Source of the DNA: Myxococcales bacterium
GTDB lineage: Bacteria; Myxococcota; Myxococcia; Myxococcales; Myxococcaceae
Length of the DNA stretch: 64,000 nucleotides
Direction of reading: 5' to 3'
Assembly: GCA_020846875.1 (NCBI GenBank)
Contig: JADLDB010000062.1
Coordinates: 62,001-126,000 of the forward strand
Program-made: the position numbers and the translations under genes
Shown: positions 1-8,467 of the stretch, piece after piece
Numbering within the stretch: the first letter of the stretch is position 1
Layout of the letters: each line of letters starts with the position of its first letter
The notes under the pieces: generated by a model
The model's database searches: none
Told to the model about the DNA's origin: nothing
Seen by the model: only the letters and a program-made list of their open reading frames with translations

Positions 1-586
1 GGGTTGACAGGTCCGCCGTCACCGAGGCCGGCGTGCCCGTGAAGTGCGCGTCCGACACCACCAGATCGTTCGAGCCCGAGTTGGTGAGGCTGACGGTGAT
101 CGCCTTCGTCTCCGTCACGTACACCTCCCCGAAGGCGAGCGCCGCGGGGACGACGGTGGCCACCGCGGTGACGCCCGTGCCGGCCACGTTCAGCGCCACG
201 GTGGGCGTGGCGGGATCGTCGCACGCGATGGTGGCCGTGCCCGTCTCACGCAGATCCGGCGTGGTGGGCGTGAAGGTGAGCGGCAACTGGAATTCCTCGC
301 CCACCGCGATGGACACCGGCGCGGTGGTGCCCAGGCCGAAGTGCGCGTTGGAGAAGGTCACCCCGTTGAGCGTCAGCACCGCCGCCCCGCCGTTGCGGAT
401 CCGCACCGCCTGCGTCCCGGTGACGTTCACCTGCACCTGCCCGAAGTCCACGTTGGACCGGGAGTTGCCCAGCTCGTCCAGCACCTCGATCTTCGGGAAC
501 CGGGTGTTGGTCTGCGTGCCGCAACTGCACGCCTGAAGCGACCCCGCCACCAGGACCATCACCACCGCTGCCAGTTGCTTGCTCAT
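1..586 (-). CDS. Lipoprotein with choice-of-anchor D repeats (3' end outside window)
   Basis: The gene runs off the left edge; only the first 195 codons are visible. The ATG at 586 gives a short basic start, a hydrophobic core and the lipobox LQAC (Cys20), so the product should be a lipid-anchored envelope protein. Two beta-sandwich repeats of the choice-of-anchor D (ASH/Hydin-like) type follow: the first contains VDFGQVQV, VGEEFQLPLTFTP and ACDDPATPTVALNVAGTG, and the second begins near residue 145 with LAFGEVYVTETKAITVSLTN. Such repeats act as extracellular spacers or adhesion modules; no catalytic domain is visible. It lies 38 bp upstream of the gpsA stop on the same strand, with no sign of shared function. 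Confidence 0.75.
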   Translation of the reverse strand, partial: MSKQLAAVVMVLVAGSLQACSCGTQTNTRFPKIEVLDELGNSRSNVDFGQVQVNVTGTQAVRIRNGGAAVLTLNGVTFSNAHFGLGTTAPVSIAVGEEFQLPLTFTPTTPDLRETGTATIACDDPATPTVALNVAGTGVTAVATVVPAALAFGEVYVTETKAITVSLTNSGSNDLVVSDAHFTGTPASVTADLST

Positions 587-623
587 CGTCTTCTCCGGAC
601 GTTTCTTCTGGCGGACCGGCTCG

Positions 624-1628
624 TCACACCAGCTCGGACTTGGGGGCGCGCACCATCAGGTCGACCACCGCGGCCTTCGGGGACTTCTTCTCGTAGCAGA
701 TCAGGTACACCTGCTCGCAGATCGGCAACTCCACGCCGTACCTCGTCTGCAGATCGCGCGCGCTCTTCGCCGTCTTCACGCCCTCGGCCACCTGGGTCAT
801 CTCTTTCATGATGTCGTCCATCGAGCGCCCCTTGCCCAGCGCGAGGCCCACGGTGCGGTTTCGCGACAGCTCGCCGGTGCAGGTCAACACCAGGTCCCCC
901 ATGCCCGCGAGGCCCGACAGGGTCAGCGGGTTGCCGCCCATGCGCACTGCCATGCGGCTGATCTCTGCCAGCCCGCGGGTGATGATCGCCGCCCGCGAGT
1001 TGTGCCCCAGCCCCATCCCGTCAGAGATGCCCGCGGCGATGGCGATCACGTTCTTGAGCGCCCCGCCCACCTGCACCCCCACCACGTCGGTGGAGGTGTA
1101 GCTGCGGAAGAACTCCGACGCGAAGGCCGCCTGCACCGCGCGCGCCGTCTTCTCCCATCGGCTGGCGATGGTCACCACCGTGGGCAGCTTGTGCATCATC
1201 TCCTTCGCGAACGAAGGGCCGGACAGCACCGCCACGTCGGGCGCGTAGTCCTCCGGCAGGCACTGCTCCAGCACCTCCGTCATCGTGTTGAGGGTCTCGT
1301 TCTCGATGCCCTTGGCCACGGTGACGATCGGCACGTGCGCGGGGAAGACGTGGGCCGCCCCCTTGAGGAAGCCGCGGGTGGCCTGGGACGGAATGGCGAT
1401 GACGCACAGCTCGGCGTGCGCCGCGGCCGCGGCCAGGTCGCTCGACGCCTTCACCTTCTCGGAGAGCTTCAGGCCCGGCAGGTAGTCCGCGTTCTCGTGG
1501 GCCGCGTTGATCGCCTCGGCCTGGGCCGCGTCGCGGCTCCACAGCATGACCTCGTCGAAGTTGGGCGTCAGCACCTGCGCCACCGCGGTCCCGAAGCTGC
1601 CCGCGCCGAAGACGGTCGCCTTCTTCAT
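624..1628 (-). CDS. gpsA: Glycerol-3-phosphate dehydrogenase [NAD(P)+]
   Basis: Cytosolic enzyme reducing dihydroxyacetone phosphate to sn-glycerol-3-phosphate, the backbone for phospholipid synthesis. The protein is 334 residues, the family's usual length. The Rossmann motif FGAGSFGTAVA opens the protein, and the family signature follows: IVTVAKGIE, LSGPSFAKEM, the VGGALKNVIAIAAGISDG segment with the catalytic Lys, and LAGMGDLVLTCTG. The ATG at 1628 was chosen because it places MKKATVFGAGSFG directly at the N terminus; an in-frame start further upstream would add 28 residues of no family character. Confidence 0.97.
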   Translation of the reverse strand: MKKATVFGAGSFGTAVAQVLTPNFDEVMLWSRDAAQAEAINAAHENADYLPGLKLSEKVKASSDLAAAAAHAELCVIAIPSQATRGFLKGAAHVFPAHVPIVTVAKGIENETLNTMTEVLEQCLPEDYAPDVAVLSGPSFAKEMMHKLPTVVTIASRWEKTARAVQAAFASEFFRSYTSTDVVGVQVGGALKNVIAIAAGISDGMGLGHNSRAAIITRGLAEISRMAVRMGGNPLTLSGLAGMGDLVLTCTGELSRNRTVGLALGKGRSMDDIMKEMTQVAEGVKTAKSARDLQTRYGVELPICEQVYLICYEKKSPKAAVVDLMVRAPKSELV

Positions 1629-1681
1629 GGGCGCTCGTCTACCACGCGCCGGGCCGTTGTGGGCCGTCCGTCCGCGGGCCT

Positions 1682-2539
1682 TTAGATCCCCGTCACCAGG
1701 CCTACGCTGCACACCGGCATGGCCACCGAGTCCTCCGGGCGCCCGTGGAAGTCGAGGCCCAACTGGAAGACGAAGGACGTCTTGGTGGACAGGGGCAGCT
1801 CCGCCCCGCCGCGCAGGCCGCCGTTGTGGCCGATCACCACGTCCGGCGGCACCCCGCCCAGCGGATCCTGCGCCACCGGCTCGGTGTCGAAGGCCATCAG
1901 GTAGCGCGCCTCGAAGAAGAGGCGCGCCGCCCGCCGGCTACCGGCGCGGTAGCTGACGACGAAGGCCGGCGACAGGTTGACGTTCCTCCGGCCGGTGATC
2001 CACCGTGCGCCGCGGTTCTCCCGCGAGGCCGGCTGGGTGAACCAGGCGTAGCCGCCCTCCAGCGTCACCGCCATCGACCAGGAGTCATCCTGGAAGAAGC
2101 CGAAGCGCATGGTGAGCCGCGGCTCGTTCATCGTCCCGTAGAAGGTGTCGAAGCCCACGCCCAGATCGAACCAGGACGCCAGCCCGAAGGAGGCGCGAAT
2201 CGACAAGAGCGGGAAGCCCAGCAGGAAGAGCTGCCCCCGCCCCCAGGGCCCCAGCGAGGGCGCGCCCATCATGCTCACGGTGTTGGGCTCCTCGGGCGGG
2301 CGCTGCGGCTGGGCGAAGGTGGATGGCGGAGGCACCGGCGGAGCCACGGGCACGGGCGCGGGCGCGGGGCGCTCCCGGGGTGGAGGCGGGAGCGCGGGCA
2401 GCGGCCAGGGGGCGGGCTCGGGTGCGGGAGGCGGGCCCCCCGGGAAGGTGCCCCAGTCCTCATCCGGTGACTGGCCGAGGGCGGCCCCGGCCAGGAGCGC
2501 CACCCCGAGGATGAAAAACCTGCGCACGCGCGTCCTCAC
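1682..2539 (-). CDS. Secreted protein with Pro-rich linker and beta-rich domain
   Basis: Unrecognised envelope protein of 285 residues. A Sec signal peptide (basic MRTRVRRFF, hydrophobic core, likely cleavage after ALG near residue 22) is followed by a low-complexity Pro/Ala stretch to about residue 80. The remainder has alternating hydrophobic residues with many aromatic and Gly residues (for example SMAVTLEGGYAWF and FEARYLMAFDTEP), as in a small outer-membrane beta-barrel or surface protein. The linker resembles peptidoglycan-spanning Pro-rich segments. It lies 53 bp upstream of gpsA on the same strand. A function cannot be named. Confidence 0.75.
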   Translation of the reverse strand: MRTRVRRFFILGVALLAGAALGQSPDEDWGTFPGGPPPAPEPAPWPLPALPPPPRERPAPAPVPVAPPVPPPSTFAQPQRPPEEPNTVSMMGAPSLGPWGRGQLFLLGFPLLSIRASFGLASWFDLGVGFDTFYGTMNEPRLTMRFGFFQDDSWSMAVTLEGGYAWFTQPASRENRGARWITGRRNVNLSPAFVVSYRAGSRRAARLFFEARYLMAFDTEPVAQDPLGGVPPDVVIGHNGGLRGGAELPLSTKTSFVFQLGLDFHGRPEDSVAMPVCSVGLVTGI

Positions 2540-2581
2540 GGCCGGCAGTCTGTCACGACAGGCGCCCGGCCGGCAGCGCCG

Positions 2582-4585
2582 TCAGAGCGACTTGAGGAAG
2601 AGCACCAGGTCCGACTTCTCCTGGTCGGACAGCGCCGAGGTCAGTCCGTGGCGATCCGACGGGTTGTTGAAGATGCGGTCCTCCAGCGTGCCCTGGCTGC
2701 CGTCGTGCAGGTACGGCGCGGTGCGGCCCACGCCCAGGAGCGACGGCACGTTGAAGCCGCGCGTCATCACCGGCCCGTTGTCGGCGTTGGAGGACACCCG
2801 GTTCAACGTGCCCACGTCCGCGTTCAGGTTGTTGGTGAAGAGCTCGCCCGTGTGGCAGCCGGCGCAGCCCGCCCTCTCGAAGGCCGCGCGCCCGCGCGCG
2901 ACCGCCTCGGTGGGCATGGCCGTCTTGAGCGGGTTCTCCCCGAAGGGCAGTTGATCGAGGAAGGCGTCCAGGTTCCCCGCCGCGGTGGCGTCGAGGCCCG
3001 AGCCGCCCATGCGCTCGGTGATGGTGTGGACGTTGAAGGCCTCCAGCGTGGTGAACTCGCCGCTCCAGTGGTACGGCGCCGTCTTGAGCAGGTGCCGGCC
3101 GGCGAGCGCGGGCGTCTGCCGCGGCCCGTCGGGGAACTGCCACACGTGGCCGTCCTCGCGGCCCTCGAGGTGGCAGGTGGAGCAGGCCACGTTGGTCAGC
3201 GCCGAGCTCATCCGCGTGTCCATGGCGTCGAAGAAGAGGCGGCGGCCGGCGGCGAGGTCGGCCGGCAGCGTGTCCTGCGCCACCTTGATCGGCGTGCCCA
3301 GGTTCACCACCTCGGCGGAGTCGCCACGGCCCTTCGCCACCAGCACGTCGATCTGGTGGTCGAACTGGCTGTAGACGAAGGCCCGGGTGCCGTCGCGGGT
3401 CAGCGCGATACCGTCGGCGCCCGCGCCCACGTGCACCAGCGCGCGCACCGAGGTGCCGGTGCGGTTGAAGTCGAGGTCGCCACCTGTGCGGCGCCAGGTG
3501 GGCATGATCGCTACGTTCTGCGACTCGCGGTTGACCACGAAGAGCCAGGTGCCGGTTGGATCCACCACGCCCACCGTCGGCCCCTGGATCGCCTCGCCTG
3601 AGCCGGCCGCGCGCGGCGCCAGCGTGGACGCCGGGTAGTCCTTGTTCTCGGAGTTGGTGCCCACCGTGAAGCAGGACGTCAGGTCGTCCACCTGCGGCGT
3701 GGGCGTCGAAGCCGTCTCCACGGTGACGATGCCGGCGGTGGCCACCGAGCCGATGTTGCAGGGGCCGCCGGCCGAGTAGTACCCGCCCGCGCTCGACGGC
3801 GCCCGGCCGATCGCGTCCTCCCGCGCCCACACCACAGGGGCGAAGACGCGGCTGCCGTCGGGGGTGACGATCAGATCGTTCATCGCCCGCGGCCGGAAGG
3901 TAGAGAAGGCCGCGCCGAGGCCCGCGCTGTCGCGCGACGCGTTGGCCTGGTTGTAGAGGCCGAGATCCGTCTGGCCCAGCCGCGCGTTGCCCAGTTCGAC
4001 CTCCACCACCTGGCTGCCCTGGCCTCCGGCCCCCGTCTTAAGCAGCGAGACGACGGCGCGATCGCCCTTGCCCACCACCGCCACGCCGCGGGGCTCGTTG
4101 CCCACGTTGAGCTCCCACTTCGGCGCCAGGGTGGCGGTGTCGAAGGCCGTCAGCGTGCCCGTCTCCACCTGGGTGCGCGAGGTGGCGGACACCACCAGCA
4201 GCGTCTTCCCGTCGGGCGTCAGCGCCAGGCCGTTGGGCTCGATGCCCACGTCCAGCGTCTTCGCCACCGCCCAGTCGCCGCGGGTGATGACGGACACCGT
4301 GCGCTCGCCGCGGTTGGTGACGTAGATGGTGTCGTCCGCGCCCACCAGCACGCGCGTCGGGCCCTTGCCCACCTTCACCTCGGCGAGCTTCTGGTGGGTG
4401 GACGTGTCCACCACCGCGAGGATCTGGTTGTCGGTGTCCACCGCGTAGAGCAGCGCGTCGTCCGTCGACAGGGCCAGCGAGCCCGAGCCCCGGTTCGCGC
4501 TCCCGTTCGCCGCAGGCGTGCACGCCGAAAGGACAGCCGCTCCCGCCAGCGCGCCCACCAGCATCGTCCGCTTCAACTGGTTCAT
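2582..4585 (-). CDS. YVTN beta-propeller / di-heme cytochrome c peroxidase-like lipoprotein
   Basis: Periplasmic lipoprotein of 667 residues, lipobox LSAC (Cys22). Residues about 35-430 form a YVTN-type beta-propeller (repeats such as IYVTNRGERTVSVI and TRDGTRAFVYS). The C-terminal third is a di-heme cytochrome of the cytochrome c peroxidase/MauG group with two CxxCH heme sites, CSTCH (Cys468) and CAGCH (Cys574), plus TAPYHWSGEF and TAPYLHDGS motifs. The family carries out heme-based redox chemistry in the periplasm; the substrate is unknown. A paralogue of the same layout lies at 28899-30791. The promoter region is shared with the divergent histidine kinase at 4877 and contains a palindrome at 4820-4835. 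Confidence 0.9.
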   Translation of the reverse strand: MNQLKRTMLVGALAGAAVLSACTPAANGSANRGSGSLALSTDDALLYAVDTDNQILAVVDTSTHQKLAEVKVGKGPTRVLVGADDTIYVTNRGERTVSVITRGDWAVAKTLDVGIEPNGLALTPDGKTLLVVSATSRTQVETGTLTAFDTATLAPKWELNVGNEPRGVAVVGKGDRAVVSLLKTGAGGQGSQVVEVELGNARLGQTDLGLYNQANASRDSAGLGAAFSTFRPRAMNDLIVTPDGSRVFAPVVWAREDAIGRAPSSAGGYYSAGGPCNIGSVATAGIVTVETASTPTPQVDDLTSCFTVGTNSENKDYPASTLAPRAAGSGEAIQGPTVGVVDPTGTWLFVVNRESQNVAIMPTWRRTGGDLDFNRTGTSVRALVHVGAGADGIALTRDGTRAFVYSQFDHQIDVLVAKGRGDSAEVVNLGTPIKVAQDTLPADLAAGRRLFFDAMDTRMSSALTNVACSTCHLEGREDGHVWQFPDGPRQTPALAGRHLLKTAPYHWSGEFTTLEAFNVHTITERMGGSGLDATAAGNLDAFLDQLPFGENPLKTAMPTEAVARGRAAFERAGCAGCHTGELFTNNLNADVGTLNRVSSNADNGPVMTRGFNVPSLLGVGRTAPYLHDGSQGTLEDRIFNNPSDRHGLTSALSDQEKSDLVLFLKSL

Positions 4586-4819
4586 GTGCTCCCCCGCTCC
4601 AATTTCAGCGTTTGACCTGCGTCACTCTAAACTCGGCCTCGCCCACCCTGCCACCGATGTCGCGGCGCCCTGCTTGACGACGCTCGAGAAGGGCATTTCT
4701 TTCCCGAATTTCAACGACATTGCTCCCGGCTCGCCCTGTTTTGCAGGGCGCATGCCCGCCGGCACACCACTTTCGACGGGCTGTTAGGTGCTAGTAGTAG
4801 CTCTTTCAATCATTGCGCC

Positions 4820-4835
4820 GCGCAGAATTCTGCGC
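4820..4835. promoter_or_regulatory. 16-bp perfect palindrome, candidate operator
   Basis: GCGCAGAATTCTGCGC is a perfect palindrome (core CGCAG-AATT-CTGCG). It lies 41 bp before the histidine kinase start and 234 bp before the divergent di-heme gene. A second overlapping inverted repeat follows at about 4832-4851 (GCGCTG...CAGCGC). A near-identical copy of the 16-mer occurs upstream of the paralogous di-heme gene at 30929. The rest of the 291-bp intergenic region (4586-4876) is less GC-rich than the genes around it and shows no ORF. Operator function is inferred. Confidence 0.5.
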
Positions 4836-4876
4836 TGCAACTGCGCAGCGCGGGCGTCCACGGGCGCCCACCCGCC

Positions 4877-6388
4877 ATGTCCAGCCCCGAGACTGTGGAG
4901 TTCCTGTCGTTTCGAAGGACCTTCACGCTGCTCATCCTGCTGGTGGTGCTCCCGTCGGCGGGGCTGTCGGGCTTCGGGGTGGTGGCGATCGTCAACGAGC
5001 GGGCGGCGGTGGAGAAGCGGCTGGAGACGGCGTGGGGCGCGCGGCTGGCGGCGGCGCAGGCGGCTCTGACGGCGTCGCTGGCGGCGGCGACACCGGTGGC
5101 GGAGGAAGGCGGGCTGTCGCTGACGCTCAACGGCAAGCGGCTCACCGACGTGGGCTTCAGCGTCAACGGCCAGGTGAGCTCCCCGGACGCGAAGCTGGTG
5201 GCGACGGTGCAGGGCTTGGGCCCGGAGCTGGCGCAGTTGCCGGAGCGGCCGGTCTTCTTCTCGGTGGCGGGCCCGCAGACGGTGCTGTTGGCGGCGATGC
5301 GCACCGGGGCGAAGGTGGTGGGCGCGCGGCTCTCGCTGCCGGCGCTGGAGGCGCTGCTGTCCGAGTCGGCGGCGCGGGTGGTGCCGGCGGGCGAGCCGGC
5401 GCGGCTGGCGCTGGTGCCGGTGCAGCGCGAGGCGCCGGAGGGGGTGGTGGCGCGGCTGGTGTCGGGCGTGTCGGAGGTGAGGGAGGCGGTGTCGGGCCCG
5501 CGCGAGCTGGCCAGCTTCACCCTGCCCGCCCCGCTCAGCCACTTCCGCCTGGTGGCGCTGGCCGACGGCGAGGATCCGGTGGCGGCGGCGTCTACCCGCA
5601 ACCGCGCGCTGTACGGCGTGCTGCTGGGCATCTTCTACGTCACCCTGGCGCTGGGGGTGATCTTCACCGGCCGCACGCTGTACCGGGAAGCGCGCCTGTC
5701 CCGCCTCAAGACGGACTTCGTGTCGCTGGTGAGCCACGAGCTGCGCACGCCGCTCACCTCGATCCGCATGTTCATCGAGATGCTGGCCCTGGGGCGGGTG
5801 AAGGGCGACGAGATGCAGACGGTGCTCGACCTGCTGTCGCGGGAGACGGCGCGGCTGTCGGAGATGATCGAGTCGGTGCTGGACTGGGCGCGCATCGAGA
5901 GCGGCCGCAAGGAGTACAAGAAGGAGCTGACCGAGCCCCACGGGCTGGTGGACGCCGCGGTGGCGGCCTTCCGCGCCCAGCACATGGACGCGGCGATGGA
6001 CTTCCAGGTGGAGGTGGCCGACAGGCTGCCCCGCCTCTTCGTCGATCGCGCGGCGCTGGGCGGCGCGCTGCTCAACCTGCTGCAGAACGCCTTCAAGTAC
6101 ACGCAGAAGGACGACAAGAAGATCGCCCTGCGGGTCAGGCAGGACGACGGGCACGTGGTGTTCGAGGTCCAGGACAACGGCATCGGCATTCCCCGTGGCG
6201 AGCAGCGGAAGATCTTCGAGCGCTTCTACCGGGTGGACAACCTGCTCTCGCGCGACACCGAAGGGTCCGGCCTGGGGCTGGCCATCGCGCAGCGGATCGC
6301 CCTGGCCCACGGCGGTCGAATCTCCGTGGAATCCGCTCCCCATCGTGGCAGTACCTTCCGCATCCACCTGCCCGTGCCGCATGAGTGA
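4877..6388 (+). CDS. Membrane sensor histidine kinase
   Basis: Class I sensor kinase of 503 residues. A first membrane helix (about residues 15-40), a roughly 200-residue extracytoplasmic domain rich in Ala and Val, and a second helix (about 245-268, LLGIFYVTLALGVIFTG) precede the HisKA box VSHELRTPLTS with phospho-acceptor His287. The HATPase domain has the N box LLNLLQNAFKYTQ, G1 VQDNGIGIP and G2 GSGLGLAI. No HAMP domain is evident between helix 2 and HisKA. The stop overlaps the start of the response regulator by 8 nt, so the pair is translationally coupled. The extracytoplasmic domain matches nothing I recognise, so the signal is unknown. Confidence 0.93.
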   Translation: MSSPETVEFLSFRRTFTLLILLVVLPSAGLSGFGVVAIVNERAAVEKRLETAWGARLAAAQAALTASLAAATPVAEEGGLSLTLNGKRLTDVGFSVNGQVSSPDAKLVATVQGLGPELAQLPERPVFFSVAGPQTVLLAAMRTGAKVVGARLSLPALEALLSESAARVVPAGEPARLALVPVQREAPEGVVARLVSGVSEVREAVSGPRELASFTLPAPLSHFRLVALADGEDPVAAASTRNRALYGVLLGIFYVTLALGVIFTGRTLYREARLSRLKTDFVSLVSHELRTPLTSIRMFIEMLALGRVKGDEMQTVLDLLSRETARLSEMIESVLDWARIESGRKEYKKELTEPHGLVDAAVAAFRAQHMDAAMDFQVEVADRLPRLFVDRAALGGALLNLLQNAFKYTQKDDKKIALRVRQDDGHVVFEVQDNGIGIPRGEQRKIFERFYRVDNLLSRDTEGSGLGLAIAQRIALAHGGRISVESAPHRGSTFRIHLPVPHE

Positions 6389-7064
6389 CCAGCGCCTGAA
6401 GATCCTGATCGTCGAGGACGATCTCTCCATCCTCACCGGGCTGTCGATGAGCCTGCGCTACGAGGGCTACGAGGTGCTGCAGGCGCAGGACGGGCGGACC
6501 GGCCTGCAGAAGGCGCTCGACGAGAACCCCGATCTGCTGGTGCTGGACGTGATGCTGCCGCAGATGAACGGCTTCGAGCTGCTGGAGGAGCTGCGCGCGC
6601 GCGGCAAGCAGGTGCCGGTGGTGGTGCTGTCGGCGCGCGGCCTGGAGCCGGACAAGGTGACGGGCCTCAACCTGGGCGCCGACGACTACGTGGTGAAGCC
6701 CTTCGGGCTGCAGGAGCTGTTGGCGCGGATCCGCGCGGTGCTGCGGCGGCGCCTGCGCGACGACGACGCGGTCGCCTTCTCGGACACCCGACTGGACCTG
6801 CGCGCCAAGACGGTGACGCGCTCGGGCCAGCCGGTGGAGCTCACCGCGCAGGAGTTCAAGCTGCTGGCCCACTTCGCCACCCACCCGGGGCGCACCTTCA
6901 GCCGCGACGAGCTGCTGTCCGGCGCCTGGGGCTACGGCTACGAGGGGACGGCCCGCACGGTGGACAACTTCGTCAGCCAGCTACGGCAGAAGTTCGAGGT
7001 GAACCCGGACGAGCCCAGGCACTTCAAGACCGTGCGCGGGCTGGGCTACCGCTTCGATCCCTGA
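6381..7064 (+). CDS. OmpR/PhoB-family response regulator
   Basis: DNA-binding regulator of 227 residues. The receiver domain has the acidic pocket LIVEDD, phospho-acceptor Asp56 in LLVLDVMLPQMNG, the switch Ser in VVLSARG and the Lys in YVVKPFG. The C-terminal winged helix has the family signature (LTAQEFKLLAHFATHPGRTFSRDEL and KTVRGLGYRF). The ATG at 6381, inside the end of the kinase gene, was chosen because MSDQRLKILIVEDD is the canonical N terminus. It is the partner of the preceding kinase. Palindromes at 4820-4851 in front of the operon are candidate autoregulatory sites, though this is not shown. Confidence 0.95.
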   Translation: MSDQRLKILIVEDDLSILTGLSMSLRYEGYEVLQAQDGRTGLQKALDENPDLLVLDVMLPQMNGFELLEELRARGKQVPVVVLSARGLEPDKVTGLNLGADDYVVKPFGLQELLARIRAVLRRRLRDDDAVAFSDTRLDLRAKTVTRSGQPVELTAQEFKLLAHFATHPGRTFSRDELLSGAWGYGYEGTARTVDNFVSQLRQKFEVNPDEPRHFKTVRGLGYRFDP

Positions 7065-7067
7065 GCG

Positions 7068-7577
7068 TCAGCGCCGCGAGGCCTGGTCCACGAAGGCCAG
7101 CAGCGCGTCGGGCAGCAGGAAGCGCAGCAGCACGTCGCCCAGCTTGAGCTCCGCGCCGTCGGCCAGGGTGGTGCGCTGCTTTCCGGGCAGCTTCTGGCCG
7201 TTGATCCAGGTGCCGTTCTTGCTCTCGGCGTCGGTGAGCTGCCAGGTGTGGAGGCGCTCGTCGTACTGGAGCCAGGCGTGGAAGCGGCTGACGGAGCCGT
7301 CGTCGACGATGATGTCGTTGGACTCGACGCGGCCGACGGTGACGCCCATGGCGAAGGGGTTCTTCCGGCCGGGGACCTTCTCCACCAGCATGATCAGCGG
7401 CTCGCCGGCGCGGGGGCGGCGCAGTGAGTGCCCGGCGTCCGTCATCATCCAGTGGCCGGAGTCGGTGCCGTCCTGCGGCGGCGCCTCCCATAGCAGCGCG
7501 GGCACCTTCAGGCTGGCCTTCGCCCCGGCCGGGTCGACCATCAGGCGGCGCGCGAGGACAGAGAGGCCAAATGACAC
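7068..7577 (-). CDS. FHA-domain protein
   Basis: Cytosolic phosphothreonine-binding protein of 169 residues. The C-terminal FHA domain (about residues 70-155) carries the binding residues in TVGRVESNDIIVDDGSVSRFHAWL and the SKNGTWINGQKL loop. The N-terminal 65 residues have no known domain. It ends 3 bp from the stop of the convergent response regulator. FHA proteins read out Ser/Thr kinase signalling, which is abundant in this group; a kinase partner cannot be assigned from position. Confidence 0.9.
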   Translation of the reverse strand: MSFGLSVLARRLMVDPAGAKASLKVPALLWEAPPQDGTDSGHWMMTDAGHSLRRPRAGEPLIMLVEKVPGRKNPFAMGVTVGRVESNDIIVDDGSVSRFHAWLQYDERLHTWQLTDAESKNGTWINGQKLPGKQRTTLADGAELKLGDVLLRFLLPDALLAFVDQASRR

Positions 7578-7663
7578 GAAGCGGCACTCTAGACGATCGC
7601 CGGACGCGCGGAACGTGCGTTGTGGGTGGCCGCCGCGTCTCGGCCAGGCGTAAGGTGCCCGGC

Positions 7664-7930
7664 ATGCACCGCCGCTACACCGTCCACCGCGATGGAGATC
7701 TGCTGGTCGAGGAGCTGGGCCCGGACGGCAAGCCGCTGGAGGCCGAGCCGGTGCCCGCCGAAGATCGCCTGCCCGTCGAGGTGACCGTGCTCTCGCCCGA
7801 CGACACCGACTCGCGCGCCGCGCTGATCGACCTGCTGGAGCTGGCCCTGGGCCTGGAGACGGAGGGGCCGGAGGCGGTGGGCCTCAAGCTCAAGGAAGGG
7901 CACAAGCTGAAGAACCTCGGCCAAGCCTGA
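7664..7930 (+). CDS. Small acidic hypothetical protein
   Basis: An 88-residue soluble protein, MHRRYTVHRDGDLL..., acidic in the middle and without signal peptide or membrane segment. The first half looks like paired beta strands (YTVHRDGDLLVEELGPDGK) and the second like two amphipathic helices (RAALIDLLELALGLE, VGLKLKEGHKLKNLG). The start is the first ATG after the divergent FHA gene, 86 bp away. Not recognised; codon usage is typical of the window, so it is probably real. Confidence 0.6.
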   Translation: MHRRYTVHRDGDLLVEELGPDGKPLEAEPVPAEDRLPVEVTVLSPDDTDSRAALIDLLELALGLETEGPEAVGLKLKEGHKLKNLGQA

Positions 7931-7988
7931 GCTCGAGGCCATGGCGCCACCCGCTGCTGCAACAGACGGCGCGGGGCGTGCGATCAGC

Positions 7989-8393
7989 TCAGAGGCCGGC
8001 GAGGTCGTCGAGCGAGGCGCTGAAGCTGCCCGCCGCCGGGGCCGGGGCTTCGGGCATCGACGCCTGGGCCGGTGCCTTGAGCCCCCCGGAGAGGTTGACC
8101 GGCGCACGGCGCGCTGCCTCGAAGCCGTCGCGGGAGAAGCTCTGGAGCTGCGCCGGGGCCGCTCGCTGGAACGCGCGCTCGGTCTGCAGCGTGCGCATGG
8201 TGCCGGCCATCCCCTGAGGGAATTGCTCGAAGGCATCGCGGAAGCGCGAGAGGCCCAGCACCGCCGGCACCCTCTGCTCGCGCACCGGCTGCAGGCTCTT
8301 GCCGCCCGCCTCCACCGGCGTCGCCGAGCGGGCCTGGCGATCGGCCTGAAGGAACTGGACCAGGTCGCGGGCGAAGGACCGGAGGACGTTCAC
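7989..8393 (-). CDS. Hypothetical protein downstream of the 495-residue gene
   Basis: About 134 residues from the GTG at 8393, which is the first plausible in-frame start after the upstream gene ends at 8468. It has helical segments (LRSFARDLVQFLQADRQA, RFRDAFEQFPQGMAGTMRTL) and an Ala/Pro-rich tail ending SFSASLDDLAGL. No signal peptide or recognised domain. Same strand and 74 bp downstream of the 495-residue protein, so possibly co-transcribed with it. The start is uncertain and the ribosome site is weak. Confidence 0.5.
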   Translation of the reverse strand: MNVLRSFARDLVQFLQADRQARSATPVEAGGKSLQPVREQRVPAVLGLSRFRDAFEQFPQGMAGTMRTLQTERAFQRAAPAQLQSFSRDGFEAARRAPVNLSGGLKAPAQASMPEAPAPAAGSFSASLDDLAGL

Positions 8394-8467
8394 GTTCCAA
8401 TTGTCGCCCGATGTAGGTGGCCGGTTGTCTACCGCCGCAACCCCGCTTCCCCGCTGGGGAATTCGCG

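Noticed and set aside
4760-4775. A possible sigma-54 promoter (CGGCACACCACTTTCG) before the histidine kinase
   Set aside because: The invariant GC of the -12 element is absent, and no activator gene is adjacent.
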